64,000 bases of DNA from Amblyornis subalaris (lineage: Eukaryota; Chordata; Aves; Passeriformes; Ptilonorhynchidae): positions 579,745 to 643,744 of the forward strand of contig JACAXG010000053.1 of NCBI GenBank assembly GCA_018881555.1, written 5' to 3'. The translations under genes were made by a program, and so were the position numbers. Positions 24,601 through 38,000 of the stretch are shown here, one piece after another. The stretch's first letter is position 1, and each line of letters begins with the position of its first letter. The notes under the pieces were generated by a model, which made no database searches, had not been told where the DNA came from, and saw only the letters and a program-made list of their open reading frames with translations.

Positions 24601-27600
24601 ACTCAGTACTTTTGCACACTTTTTGGCTTGAGACTGGGATTCATGCATGGATGTTGATGCTTAGGATGACATTTAGCACCTTGTCAGAAACTGAAAATCG
24701 CTGGGTTTTTTTAATCTAAGACCAGTTAAGCATCTACTTACCCTGTCTCAACCCACATATTCTTTTTGGACTGGGATATTTCATTTTCTGCTGAGAGGAG
24801 CACTGTGCTTTTTTTCAGTGAAATCTTGGTTAAATGCACCGTGTCAGGAAGCAGTGAAGGTTGGCTGCCCCACACGACAAGGGGAGCCAGGTGCCAAGAA
24901 AGACATCAAGCAGGAACCTCACAGGCTCAAAGTATCCCTGTGAGGGTACTTCATGTTCATGATGACAAACCCACACAACCTTGAGTCAAAACTTTCAGGC
25001 AACTCCAGTATAATGACACCAGGACAAAGACTACCTGAGAAGCCAGCCTGTGGATCTGGGTCCAAGCACGCTGTGTTTCAGGTACTGTATTTTGAACACT
25101 GTGTGAGCCATCACAGCTGTTGATTCTCCCTTTGGAAGAGTTATACAGAGGGCATTTACCAGCCAGCTCCTGAAGGAAAATGTTGACTTAGCAATGAGTC
25201 GTCATACACAAGCACATAAATATTTTCTGTAAAACAATTGTTGGAACCCTGGGTTCAGGTAATTTCAATCTTTCAGTGTTGACAGGTAATGATTTTCAAA
25301 AGCACACAGTGTTTGACCTGAGGCCTTGGGAAAGGCTTCCCTTTTCAGGTGATAACACTAAGATTGCTACTGTGTAATTAAAANGCAATNTGTTATGTCA
25401 CTGGGTGGAATATGTAGAGATGTAGAAAATTAGGTTTATGAGTTATTAGTAATGTATTAGTAGCAAGATGGAGGATTTTGGGTGTGGGTTTTTACTTCTT
25501 CTTTCTTCCTTCTTCTTCACAACTCATTAGTTTGGTATGGGTTCAAAAAACCCGCAATGTGGATGATAAATGAATAGTTACTGGATTATAAGTAAAAACA
25601 TATTAGTTGGCAATTCATAATTGGATAGATTGCACTTCAAATGTCCTTGGAAGTTACAACTTGGGGCCAATTTTTCACCATGTTAACCTAGAGAGGCACG
25701 CTCTGTGCAGCTATGCCATAGATAAGAAATTAATAAACAATCTAATTAGAAGAACATCTCAGCGCCTCTTGCGTCTCACTCCAAACTCTGAGCAAAGAAC
25801 TCACGAAACAGTAAAAGAAGAAAGAAAAAGAGAAATGAAGAAATATTAACAATAGTATTAACAACAATCAATAGTTTGCTTTTATTTTTAATTTCTACTC
25901 TCCTCTTCAATATTAGAAAGAAACCTCTTCGTTTTCAGGACTCCTCCATCCTATTCCAATTATTTGAGAAACCCTAAATGCAAGACTGATGACTTTCTTT
26001 TCCCTATGGGTAAAGAGGATGCTCTCAAAGAGGATATTTTTAATCATTGCATGGTTTATGAACTTTTCCTACTAGTTTTTAATGAATTGTATCTGATATT
26101 CAGATGAGTCTGGGTTGTTAAGGATTTTCAAAGCATCTGAATAAATGTGATTATTAACTGCCTTTCTTATTGTTTTAAAATCAAGTTCATACAAGTGCTG
26201 ACAACCCAAAGTACCCAATCAACAATGATATCCATAAGATATCATATCTAGAGCCACCTATCTATTATGTATTCTTAGCTATATTAAGACAAATCCATTT
26301 TAAAGTAAGCACCAAGTGCTCACCCAACACCCACTTAGCAGAAGTGGGTTCTTGCAGTGAGCATATTGTGTACTGTATGCAATTTTAGTGCACAAAATCC
26401 TAATTTGTGCTGTCCTTGTAGAAATTCAGTCATTTTCTCAGTGTGAGTGTAGTGGATAAGTAATGCACGTACCAAGTGTATAATGACTCCTAACAAATGA
26501 AGATAATAATCACTTTGGCTAGTCCTTAAAACTGAATGGATTAGTTATTATGTACATTTATTTTTCCTTCAAAATGTATTACTGTAAACAGTAATGACCA
26601 TCTTTTTAGCATTCTGTTATCAATGTAAACAACTTAATAAGTACAGATCTACTAATCATGATATATTAAATAGAGCCTGTAATTTTATAACTTCTAAGAA
26701 TATACAAATAAGTCCATTCAAAATCAAAATGTACACCTGATTTTTAAACCCCTGGAAATCTGAGGTTTTTAATCCCTGACAAGGATGGCATGGGAAAGGC
26801 AGAGAAAAGTGCTGGACAGGTGCCAGTAAACATCCATACTTCCCTAAGTAATTAGAGAACAAGAGTTTACAACCAGAAGTTTAAACAGGATCTAGCCTGC
26901 ATACATTTCAGGAGAAGTTGTTCCCAGATAGTGCTTGGAGTACAGGGCACACTATTAGCAGAGCGTGTTCCAGCTACAGAACTTAGAAGCAGGCTTATCA
27001 GTTTGAAACAGACACTTTTGTAGAGAACTGAATGCACAAATGTTTCTGGTAGCTAGCTTATTAGAATTAAAATAAAACGAGCCTGTCAGTATTTAATAAG
27101 AAAGTGTTTATTTAAAATTCCTATCTTCAAATGCTACAAGCACAAAACAGTGAATCTCCATGAATCTTATGATACAGGTAGTTAGGCGTGACTACCATCT
27201 TTTATGCCTAAAGTAATGTTGCTGATGAAATTCAATGACTTAACATGGGCCACCCCTGAAGAATCGGTATTGGAGCTGATGAGATTACAAATAAGGTCTC
27301 CTGGCTTTGTTCATGCTTCAGGACAATTTCGTGCTTCCCTTGTCATTGTTGCTGATTTCTTTTTTTTACCCATGTCTAACTGAAAACATGACTTTCTGTA
27401 TAGCTGCTGATTGGCATGCAGTGTTCTTATATCCAAATATCATCCTGGATGAAGAGAGAACTGTAAAACCTCTGCATGAGAACACTATCACAGATATACT
27501 ACATTTTCCTTTTGTTGTAGTCTAGGACTAAGTTCTATAAACATGGCCTTGCTCTCTGTCATGGGAAACTATAAGTCTCTGAAAGGTTTGTGATTGTCTA

Positions 27601-28831
27601 GTGGCTGATGGGTGTCACATGTGATCATGGCCAGAGGGAAAGAGCTTGCACAACCCTTTATTAAACTGGGAATGCCAAATTTTCAAAAATACACAGAAGC
27701 AAAATATAGTTTCTTTGGGTAAATGCTTATTTGGTTTGGAAGAGACATCTTTCAGCATCCAGTAAAGAAGCACATTTTGGAAAATACGATCCTTTGCTCC
27801 TACTGATTTATTTCGTGAAGTCTGAGAACAGATGGGGCCTCACAAATGAATTGATGCTGTTGACTGAAATAAATAAGTTGCAACTGGTATTACAAATACC
27901 GGTGGAACTCAGAAAAATGAAATAACATTGAAGAACCATAAATATGCCATTCAGCCAAGGATGGATATTTCTGGAATTGCGTTGAGTGGGAATTGCTTCA
28001 TCGTAAAGCAAAATGGTTCCTTTTGGAACATTGCCCAGACTTACCTAACTATATTAACTCCAAGCAGATATTGCTGCATAAATGTCAGGGCAAAATGAGC
28101 AACGGTAAACTAGACAGGCCTCTGAGACAAGTGTTTTAAATAAGAAGTGTTTCCACACCACTACCAAATCTGACTTGAGCGAGAAAATCAGATACTACGA
28201 TACCACAAGGAAAAATTTTCATAAATAAAAATTTGATCAGCAACATTATCTTGTGCGATTTATATCATGAAAAGGAGAAAGATTGTTTTGCCAAAAATGG
28301 ACATTTCAATGGGCCTTCCAAAATCTGCAAATGCAATTTAAAATATTAGGAGTGGTTTGGAATTGGAATGTCTTCTTTTAAAGTAACTTATATACTATTG
28401 AAAGGGAGCAAAAAGAATATACAGTAAATCTGGTTTACAGCTGTGATTTTTTTTGTGTTAAGTCTGATGGAATCTATCATTCAATTGTAAGGTACTGCAG
28501 ATACAACTCCTTTCATAAATCATTATTCTAATACATATCCTGTAATAATGGAAATCTTTCCCATCAATTCCTTTCACAGGGTTTTCCTCAGGTGATGTTT
28601 AATGTAGTTTTAGTTATCATAAGAAAACAGTGTTCTAGCTGTACTTTATATGTGTTCCACTCTATATGCAGGACTCATATAAATATACAAAGTAAGGTAC
28701 TCTTGCTTCAGATACTGCCATTGATGCAAAACTACACTTGTTGACTCAGATGCGGGAATAAAAATCTAATCTTTTCAACACATTTCAGTTTAGTAGGGAT
28801 TTTAACATAAATTCTCCTATTTCTCACTTGT

Positions 28832-29402
28832 TGTCATGGTTTAACCCCAGCCAGCCACAAAATACCACACAGCGACTTGCTCCCTCCCCCACCAGCAGCA
28901 CCACGGAGAGAACTAGAAGAGCAAAAGCTGGAAAAATCATGGGTTGAGATAAAGACAGTTTAATAGGGAAAACAAAAGCCACACACACAAGTAAAGAAAA
29001 GTGAGAAATTCATTCTCTGCTTCTCATGGGCAGGCAGGTGTTCAGCCATCCCAGGAAATCCAGGATCCAAAACAGGTAATGGTGACTTGGGAAGACAAAA
29101 CACCATCACTTCAAACATCCTCCTCCTCCCTCCTTCTTTCCCCCACTTTATATACTAAGCATGATGTCGCATGGTCTGAATATCCCATTGGTCAGTTTGG
29201 ATCACCTGTACCAGCTGTGTCTCCTCCCAGTTTCCAACCAGTGTGGCAGTAGGAAAGGCAGAAAAGGCCTTGGCTCTGTGTCAGCCCTGCTCAGCAATAA
29301 CAAAAACATCTCTATATTATAAACACTGTGTATTGTGTGTATTATCAACATAAATCCAAAACACAGCCCTACACTTCTCTACCCCAGCCAAAACCAGCAC
29401 CA
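28832..29402 (-). mobile_element. Solo LTR, ERVL-like, minus orientation
   Basis: A 571-bp block starts TGTCATGGTTTAACCCCAGC on the plus strand and ends CCAGCACCA, so the minus-strand element reads TGGTGCTGG...to...CCATGACA, with canonical TG/CA ends. In minus orientation it has a TATATAAAG promoter box (plus 29,149-29,157) and an ATTAAACTGTCTTTATCTCA block (plus 28,943-28,962) that fits the R/poly(A) region of a widespread avian ERVL-type LTR. The flanks share TTGT (28,828-28,831 and 29,403-29,406), or 5 bp with one mismatch, which fits an old ERVL-type target duplication. There is no internal retroviral sequence, so it is a solo LTR. Confidence 0.88.
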
Positions 29403-29406
29403 TTGT

Positions 29407-31055
29407 CGTATAAAAAAAACGTTCCACAAAAAGACTGAATAGCAACAGTAAACAGACAAAAATTTTGTTCATCTTAGCTATGCTTGGTTTTAACTTTTTT
29501 CATAATTGACAATTAAAGTCTGAACACAAAGCAACAAATAAAACCAAATGTTTCTATTTTTATGTGAATATCACGTATACCTAATTTTTATTTTTTTTAG
29601 ATATGTGACATATACCTTATTACTATGAAAGACAGAAACTTCCTTCAAGCTTTATAAACTTCAGTAAAGCAGCAGATCTATATTTTTATAACACATTCCA
29701 CATCTCTTGCAAATATGGCAAATTATTCACTTACATTGATTTAGTAAATATAATAGTCTGAAGTTTAGAAAGTACTGAGATGAGTATTGATTTATTAAAC
29801 ATGTCATACATTTCCATGATACATAGACTGAATCTTTAGCACGTTAATCTAAAATACAAAGGGCACATCAAAAGGAGAGAACACACTGTATAACTATTCA
29901 TGTGTGTGAAGAAAAATTATTTGTGAAAGTATTTCTTCATGAGAAAGGACACTGTTCCAAGAATAGAAGCAAAAGTTTTATCAGAGCACAAACAAAGGTC
30001 TGCATCTGAGAACTGAAAACTAGCATAAAGCTTCTGAGAATTAGAAAAAGATGTGGGGAAAGCATGATATGCAGGGGAAATAAATGCAAAGAGTAGAGGG
30101 ACAGTTTGATTTATGTTCTAGATGATCAACAACCTTGAAAGATAAGAAACAAGTGTAATGAATGATATGGGAGTGACACAGAGCAAATTCACATAGAGCA
30201 GTAAGTAATGATTAAACTCTCTGAAAGAGGAAAATGAGGTATTCATGTGGAAACTGAAAGCAACATTGTATTCTCTTCAATTGAATGTCAAACTGAAGAC
30301 ATCCTCCAGGAGAAATCCCTAAGGTCTCTTTATCTTAGCTATAAGCTACAGTGTTTCTGGCCAATTTGTCTGGTAATCAAAAATTGTAGGTACAAACCAC
30401 AAATAAGTAAATCCACTGATCTGCCAAACGTTACTGGTATTGGCCAGTACTTGCACTCTGTATTTTGCCACATGCCCACAGGTCATTGACTGAAATAGGA
30501 GCTTTCATCAAAGCCTGGACATTCCAGTCGTATTGAAGAATGTTCAAGCATTTTACCATTGCCAAAACATTTTCCAAACCCCCGCTTTCCAGCCATAATT
30601 ATATTTTAAGTAGTCTTGTCTAAAACGACTCATAATACATTCTCCAGGACACAGAAAGGAGTTTTGCTGATCTCTGGGAACAGCACTGTTCTGCAAGCAC
30701 AGCAAATGAGGCTTTTTTTCTGACTGATATCTCTGCCCAGTTTCATCAAAAGCTTTACATGACTAATTGTCTCATCAGCAGCAGCACCAATGGCCAGGAG
30801 CACAAACCAATGAGAGGAACTTATTTCATCTGTCAAACAGTGTATGCCAGTCTGTAATAATACAATACAGTGAGAAGTTACACTACTCAGATAACAATTA
30901 AATCATATCTCTGCAATTTAGGAAAATAAAATAGAAGAAGCAACAAAAGTAAGTTGTTTGCCACTACGGAACAACTCAACTGATATCAAAGCTGACGAAA
31001 AGCCAGATATGTGCTCCAGTGAGGCATCTGGGACAAGTGACCCATGCCAGACCAC
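29407..31055. other. Unique AT-rich DNA, no gene recognised
   Basis: About 1.6 kb of AT-rich DNA between the solo LTR and the CR1 relic. I see no exon, RNA gene or repeat in it. Confidence 0.6.
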
Positions 31056-31059
31056 CAGG

Positions 31060-31400
31060 AGTAAGTAGTGAGGGATAGTAGTGGGTGACTCCCTACTGCA
31101 AAGGAACCTGCCTGCCAACCTGACCTGTTGTCTAAAGAAGTTTGCTGCTTGTGGGTGCCTGGGTCCAAGATGTTGCAGAGAGACTGCTAAGTGTGTTCAA
31201 CCCTCTGAATATTATCCCCAGATGTTTTTCCCTGTGAGTAACAATAGGACAATCTGGAGAGAGTGACTGTAGAGCTCTAGGGGCCTAGGTGGTGTTCTCA
31301 GTCCTGAGGCTGAAGGGTGAAAGCTGATATTGTATATCAACAATTGGTTGCAGAGCTGATGCCAGGACAGGGTTTAGCTTGTATGACTCCAGAGCCTATT
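31060..31400 (+). pseudogene. CR1 ORF1 esterase-domain relic
   Basis: In the forward frame from 31,081 the translation starts MGDSLLQRNL and continues with features of the esterase (SGNH/GDSL-type hydrolase) domain known in ORF1 proteins of vertebrate CR1 elements. The GDSLL block I motif is intact, and a PSEYYP segment follows. The frame runs about 60 codons to a stop at the TGA near 31,264. Weaker nucleotide similarity goes on to about 31,400 (GCTCTAGGGGCC..GTGGTGTTCTC..CCTGAGGCTG). The start of the domain lies just upstream, near 31,065. The piece sits directly before reverse-transcriptase sequence of the same element and is clearly dead. Assignment rests on recognition of the CR1 ORF1 pattern, not on a search. 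Confidence 0.72.
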
Positions 31401-31434
31401 TAAGAATCAGAATTTGCTTAGGATAAAAATCATT

Positions 31435-32010
31435 TTATGGCACATGAAGCTCAAGAAAGTCATCAGGGGGAAGTCATGACTGACCAACCTGAGAAACTTC
31501 AACAATGAAATGCCTTGGTAAATATCAGGAGAGCAGTGGGTATTTTTTACCTTGATTCAGTAAGGAATTTGACACTGTCTCCTAGAAGATCCTCACAGAC
31601 ATCCTGTTGATTTATGGACTGAGTGAGAAGACAGCGAGGTGGGTTGGAAAGGAATCTCAGGGCCCAGAGGGTGGTGTTCAGTGGCACTAAGCCTAGTTGG
31701 AGGCCAGCAGCTAGCAAAATAGACCAGAAGTCAATACTGAGTCCAACCCAGTTCAATATCTTCCTAAGTGATCTGTGTGAGGGGCCAGAGTGCACCTGCG
31801 GCAGGTTTGCTGCAGACACTAAACTGGGAGGAGTGGCTGATATGGCAGAGGGTTGTGCTGCCATCCAGAAGGACCTGGACAGACTGGAGAAATGGGCTGG
31901 GCTGTTGGGAACCTCATGCCATTCAGCATGGGGAAGTGCAGAGGGAGAGAAGAACCCATACACCAGTACATGCTGGAGGCCGACCAGCGGGAAAGCAGCT
32001 TTGCACTCCT
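31435..32010 (+). pseudogene. CR1 ORF2 reverse transcriptase relic
   Basis: Sense-strand sequence encodes the palm-thumb part of the CR1 reverse transcriptase. It includes a GKS-type segment (AAGTCATGACTGACCAACCTG), the AFDTVS-like region (TTTGACACTGTCTCC near 31,568), SILSPTQFNIFLSDL near 31,733, and RFAADTKLGGVAD, which is the degenerate F-A-D-D catalytic box with one Asp changed to Ala (near 31,804). The open frame 31,623-32,015 covers much of this. Similarity ends near 32,010, before the CR1 3' UTR. The endonuclease domain and N-terminal RT are absent between this piece and the upstream ORF1 relic, so the copy has an internal deletion and a 3' loss. Confidence 0.88.
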
Positions 32011-32019
32011 TTTAACTCT

Positions 32020-35000
32020 CCTGACTGTCATTTTTGGTGTATCAGAAAAACTGTATCTAGTAAATTTTAGCTGTAGCAAGTCTGATACATGTATTGATTT
32101 CTAAATATCTTGTATGTGGGTCTTTCGATTATAGAGTTGCAAAAGATCTGTGATTATTTGTAACACAAAATATTATAATTGTTTAGTATTTGAGAAACAA
32201 GCCTGTAGGTTTGAGAAGTGACTTGCAGAATTTCTACAGAACTATACACTCTACTTCCTTCTATCTTTGCCCTGTCAGCACTCAGTTTTCATGCTTGGGT
32301 AACCCAAATCTAAATGAGAAGGTCCTTCAATGATCTCGAAGGTGTGTCCTGCCAGGCTCTCTCCTGCCTGTTCTCCCTGCTAATAACAGATGAGCCTGAG
32401 GACAGTACACAGACAGGAAACACTCCTATATCTCTGTCTCTGACCTAAGTAAGAGATCTGCTACTCTTTGCACCTTGTTCCTACATCTGAGTAAGTAAAT
32501 CTTCCTCACTGTGGGCTGTGTCCTCAGTATAGCACTTGCACATGTAGTATCTGATTGCCAAATTTCTCTGCAGAATCCTCATTCACATCCTTCCTCATGA
32601 TTCATTTCTGCATACTCACAGCTATAGAATTGCTGTAATTATTCAGGCTGGGCTATAGGATTTCTGGGGACAGGTGACAGTGTTCAACTACCCCCAGCCA
32701 CTCTAGCGGTTTCATGGTGAAGAACCGTGGGAAAATGTGACAATTATTCCAGAGCTCGACACAGACCCACAGACAAATCTTCACTGAAATGCTCTCACTG
32801 CCTCTGTATGCAACCTCCCCCAAGTTCCCAGTTTTCAAAAGTCGACTTTTTGATAACTGCTACTTCTAAGAAATTTTATCACAATCTTCCTCTTCAGTTA
32901 AGCTTTACACTTAACAACTTTCATGTAATCATGAAAATCTGCAATCTCAAAATTGTAACACGTNTACTCTAATTCAGCTTATGAAAATGTTTTTCAATGC
33001 TTGGCATAATTTATGGCTTCCTGGAGGCATCAGTCCTCTTTTTTCTTTTTCTGTTTTTTATCTAAACCGAGGTTTATGNCCCAGGACTAAGATACTTCAC
33101 TGTAAAAGAGGAAAAGCAGTGTCTTCTTTACCCCTTTTCTCTTCAGTCTAGCTATGGTGTCACTCATTGTCTGTCTAGAGTGACAACAAGTTCACTTCAT
33201 CATTCAACAAGAATAGTTGCCTTTCTCTATGTTGTGCTATCAATTTCTGTCAGAGACACGGAATTGGATTCAGTTTCCTAAGTAAAAGCATCTGCCATTT
33301 TAGATGTCCTATGGAATCCCACCTGACCTTCATCTACTTGCCTAGAAAGGAGCAAGTATTTTGTAGTCTCCGGTGTCACAAACAGCAGCTACGTGCTTAT
33401 GTCCCAGATGCTTTATAGCTTTTGAAATATCATTTGACATGTGTATTTAGGGAACTAGATACCACCCAATGAGTCATACTTGTGATATGGTAGGAGATCC
33501 AATTCATGGAATTTGCCTTTATGGAACCCCATCAAAACCCTGATTTCTTTGCAGGTACTGTTACAGACCGCTTCACTTTCAGTTAGATGACATTTAAAAT
33601 GACTAGCCTTGTTTTGCTGGTATTAGTGTGTAATTCTAAGAAAAGTATACTTGGCGCCTCAGTTTTAATTTTTCTTAATTATTATTTTCATCCTGTTTTC
33701 TGCTAACTCACTGAATTGAATATGACACTGGCTAGTCAGTGCATGACTAGATCTGTACTTCTTTGCAAAATGCTGGGACCTAAAATTCCTAAACTTCTCT
33801 GTTCTTTTCAGATATTATTTGCTTCAGTAAAACACTCCTAGGAAAAAACCCACAACACCAAACAAACAACCCCAAACAAAAACACAACCCCACATATATA
33901 ATATGTGCAATATCATGTATAGTTCTAATAAAGCTCTTTTAGGAAGGTAAAAATGAAATTGGGAAGTAGGCATGCTTCCCTTCCAGTTGATAAAAACAAA
34001 GCTACCCAATTCTGCTGTAGGCTGATATCTTTGACTTGTTGCTTATTGATTACATGTGTGCAAAATCATTTCAGTACCACTCAAAATATCTCAACCATTC
34101 AGCTGATCTTTTAAATTGCTGAAGTGACTTTCACGTTGCTGGTTTTATGTGCATTATCCACTTAAGCTGGTCTCCTCATTTCAGTTGGTTTGAAGGTAGG
34201 GAATATGTTCTCTCAGTCACCCATCTGGCACACTCAATGCTTCTCCGAAGCAGGAGAAATTTTTTCTTGAATGTTGTACAAATATGCACAATAATTTATT
34301 AAAGAGTTTTCTTCACTGCATTTTTTTTCACTGTTTTGAGAGTTTGTTCAAAGTCACTCTGTCTCCCCTAAATTTTTATGACATTTGTCATATGAAACAA
34401 ATTTCTTGATATTCAGTAGACAAATGAAATCTAGTTTTCTTTGAACTTGTGCCTTTCATTCTCTGCCTGTTCCCTTTCCATCCATAGCTATGACACTCAG
34501 CAGGAGACAACCTGAGCCGAGGCTAATCCAGGCTACAAGTCTGCAGACTGACAAACATTGAAGATGAACTGGTCTTGTACCTGTTGCTTGTCATCTTGTT
34601 TCATGGCTGAAGGGTTTTGTGCTATTTGTGACTCTCAGATGCCTGTCAGTCTAAAATATGTATCAGCATCTTTTTAATTAGATTAACAGAAATTCTAGAT
34701 TGAGCAAGACCTTTATGAGTCATCTGTTTCACGTGAAGATTTTCTTTCAAGGACTAAGAAATGTCAAGAATGTCAACTTTCTCCAAGCACCAGCAGATAT
34801 TAATGCAAAGGCATTCACAGTGTTTCTGGACCACCTCCTCCAACTTCATGTCATCTAAATATTGCAGGGTTCTCCTGTAACTTAGATGNTAAAAAAAGCC
34901 ATTTCCCTTATTTCCATGATAAATCACAATTATGTAAACCACAACTATATCTAGATTTAAAGACTGCAAAACTTAGCATTCGGTGGTTTTAAACACGGCT

Positions 35001-38000
35001 TTGTCAATAAAGAACTGGTTTAGGCAAGAACAAATATCCAGCAGGCAACACCCACCAAAGTTCTCACATATAGGCTGAACAAGGGACCTTTTGTATGTTA
35101 CCTGAAATGTCTGAGTCCAGCAGCATATATTCTGTCATCCTTCCTTACCTAGGGCCTGGGATGCTGAAGCCCCTGTGTGTCCTGTAAACTTACAAGAGGT
35201 AATTTCCAGACTGTTTCAATGGCAGTTTGGTCAATAGTTGAAATTTCTCACTGAAAGAGGTTGCACACAATGCCTGAAAACCTTTACCTGAGCAAACTCA
35301 GTAGAGCTATTGGCCCTGTAATAGTGGATCAGGAAGAAGCACTCACTGGTTTTGGAGTTCCATAGGATACCTGAGCACGATGAATGTGGGGGTTTTTACC
35401 CCTCACTGCAGAATTACCTTATCTCCTTTCCATAGTCACCCATGGATGATGAAAATGAAATCATATGGCTGAGATACTGGGCCTGGCCAGCCAGTGAGAC
35501 CTGGAACAAAAATCCAGAAAATAATAGAAGCAGGAAGTACAAAGGAGTAATGTCTTGTAAAATATAAGGACCAGATAATCATTTTATTGTCACCTGAGCA
35601 CTAGGCTTGGCTCTCCCATTTCTTACCTAGGCCAAAAACTGAACCTGGAGTATGTGGACGAGGAATAGGGACTTTGTCTTAGTGTGAAGATGATTGGAGA
35701 AATTTGGAAAGCCAAGTATATTTTTCCTCAAAAGATCTCTGTAAAGGAACTCTACCCAAGATACAAGAATATTTTTATCAGAAGTAAACGTCCCAGACAC
35801 CGTGGTGGGGAGGTTTCCATCAATATGGTGGAGACAAGTCCCTCTATCTGCAAGAAAGCAGCAAAAGATCAAGAAATGTGTTTTGAAGGGGAAAGAGGCC
35901 TTATGAGCGGAGGTTCATGGAGAGCTGTGGAATGAAATTAAGACAAAAGTGTGAAAAATTCAAGTGGCATGGACTCCACAGTGTGTGTGAGGGTGGTGTC
36001 AAATAGAGCTGTCACTTCATAGAAGTCACAGTAACACTGCCAGCCACTTTATTTTGGGACTGCTCAGGGGTCCTTTCTTGCACAGCTTGTGAACAGCACA
36101 ACTTCATGCAGTGATTCTGCTGCATATGTACATTTCTGTTGGTAAGAAAATGGGCACCTAGGTGCTAGGTTATGTGATAAAAGTCTGATCTCTGGACACA
36201 TGGAGGCATGCAAGGTAACCCCAGTCACATGTGGGGTTAGGGATCCTCAGCACCCTCACCTCAGCCAGGCTACCAGGTCTGGCAGTTCCTAACACTGAGA
36301 ATCTGCAGCTGACTCTTTATGATCAATTATTAATTCCATTTCAGCAACTGAGGATGCACGAGAACTACTTGTGGAGATTGCAAGACTGAGTACAGTAGGG
36401 TGATAGGACAAACCATTATCACTATAATGCAAGTAATTAGACACCTTCTAATCTCAAATTTTGATAAAATTTTGTAGAATATGGACCTCAAATATAAACA
36501 CTCTATCTTTGAAACCACTGTTAACTAAAAGACATTTTAGCCAGCACTGGAAAGAACAAACGGCCGCTACTAACTGACAAAGTACTGAAGCCCTGTAGAC
36601 TGCAGCCTATAAAGCCATTTAAAATAAAATTGAAGGCCTACTCCTGTAAATAATTTATAGGTGGTTTTAAAGTGGATTTACTGAGGTTAAACCATTGTTT
36701 CACGAACATGTAAACATCTAATGAATCTGGCTTTCAACAGGCACTGATTGCACTTTCCAAGGCTACAAAAAGGTAACATAAACAAGTATGCTGCTCTTCT
36801 TGATCCAGTTCTACCTCTGACACCTGACTTCATCTGTCCTTCTATACCCTGAAATTGGTTGTAGGCTGTTGCTCTTTTCACCTTGGTCAAAAGCAGGTAG
36901 AAGCTTTGATGCATGACCTGAATTGTAAAGATGTGTCAGTCTAAGCTGAGAGTAAGCAGCATCCAGGAACTTGGCAAAGATACTACTAAAAAGTTGAAGA
37001 ATAGGGGAGTAGTGCTTTTTCTTATGGCAATACTAATCACAACTGGTAGAAGAAGAGCATGATAAGCAGGGCAAAAAATGAATTAGAAGCTGCTATTTGC
37101 CAGATTTACTTTCTTCTCCAGAGCTCCCATTTTCCATCTTCGTGTTTTCTCAACCTTGTGAGGTTTTTCAAGGACACTGTTGTATGGGGCCCATTTTGAA
37201 GGGCTGCATGTCAAAGCTAAAGGCATAAATGAAGTGAGAATTCTGTCAAGTAAGTCTTCGAGCTCAGCTAATGCAGTGGGAAAGCCTCTTGTGGACATCA
37301 CTGAGTGCTCCAGCATGAGGAAGCAGGTTTGGGGAGCACATAGACAAAATCATGATATTTCTTAATGTCATAGTCTGTGATATTAGGCAGTGAAATTTGC
37401 TAAAAGCTGGCAGTTTCACAAGCTATGAATAAGAAATTCCACTTGCCCACACTGCCACAATATCTGAACAGCCTGTTCTATATATTTCTTCAGTCCTTTG
37501 TACTACCAGATGCCATACATATATTATTTTTTAAAAAAATGCATTCTTTTTATAGAGGTGTTTCCCGTATTCTGGCAGAGTTAGTTGCAATACAACATCC
37601 ACCATTTATTTAGACCTTAGTTTTATGTACTTGCATACTTTTTATGCATATTGGTTGTTGATTTGTTTTAAAGTGTGATACAGTCTGCAAATATTTTCTT
37701 TTTTCATCATGTTAATTTTAGTACTTTTATTTGCATATGCATGTAGTTAACATGAAGTTTGATATATTTTCCTATGTAGTGGTTATAACAGACAATATAT
37801 GTATCACCAAAAATAAAATGAGTTCCAGTGAAAAGATCTCATAAAATAATAGCATGATGTGGTAAAAATATTCAAAGGTACTGGAAATAGGATGTACTTA
37901 CCAACTTTTTATTTAAATGCTGCACAATGGAAGATCCTGTGGCTTAAGAGATGATGTATTTTTTAATATCTTCCTTTGACTCATTTAATCAGATTTGTTA

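Larger units (their letters stand above)
17770..28826. other. Unique AT-rich DNA, no gene recognised
   Basis: No exon, RNA gene or clear transposon is visible in these 11 kb. Patches at about 18,230-18,900, 24,060-24,180 and 25,590-25,800 have many TAATTA/CTAATTAG-type sites and low repeat content, so they are candidates for conserved noncoding elements. That is a guess from texture only. A patch at 24,830-25,090 is more GC-rich and unidentified. Confidence 0.55.

Noticed and set aside
25607..25849. 80-codon forward open frame ending in a charged EERKREMKKY tail
   Set aside because: The charged tail comes from an A/G-rich run. There is no homology I can name and no supporting signals.
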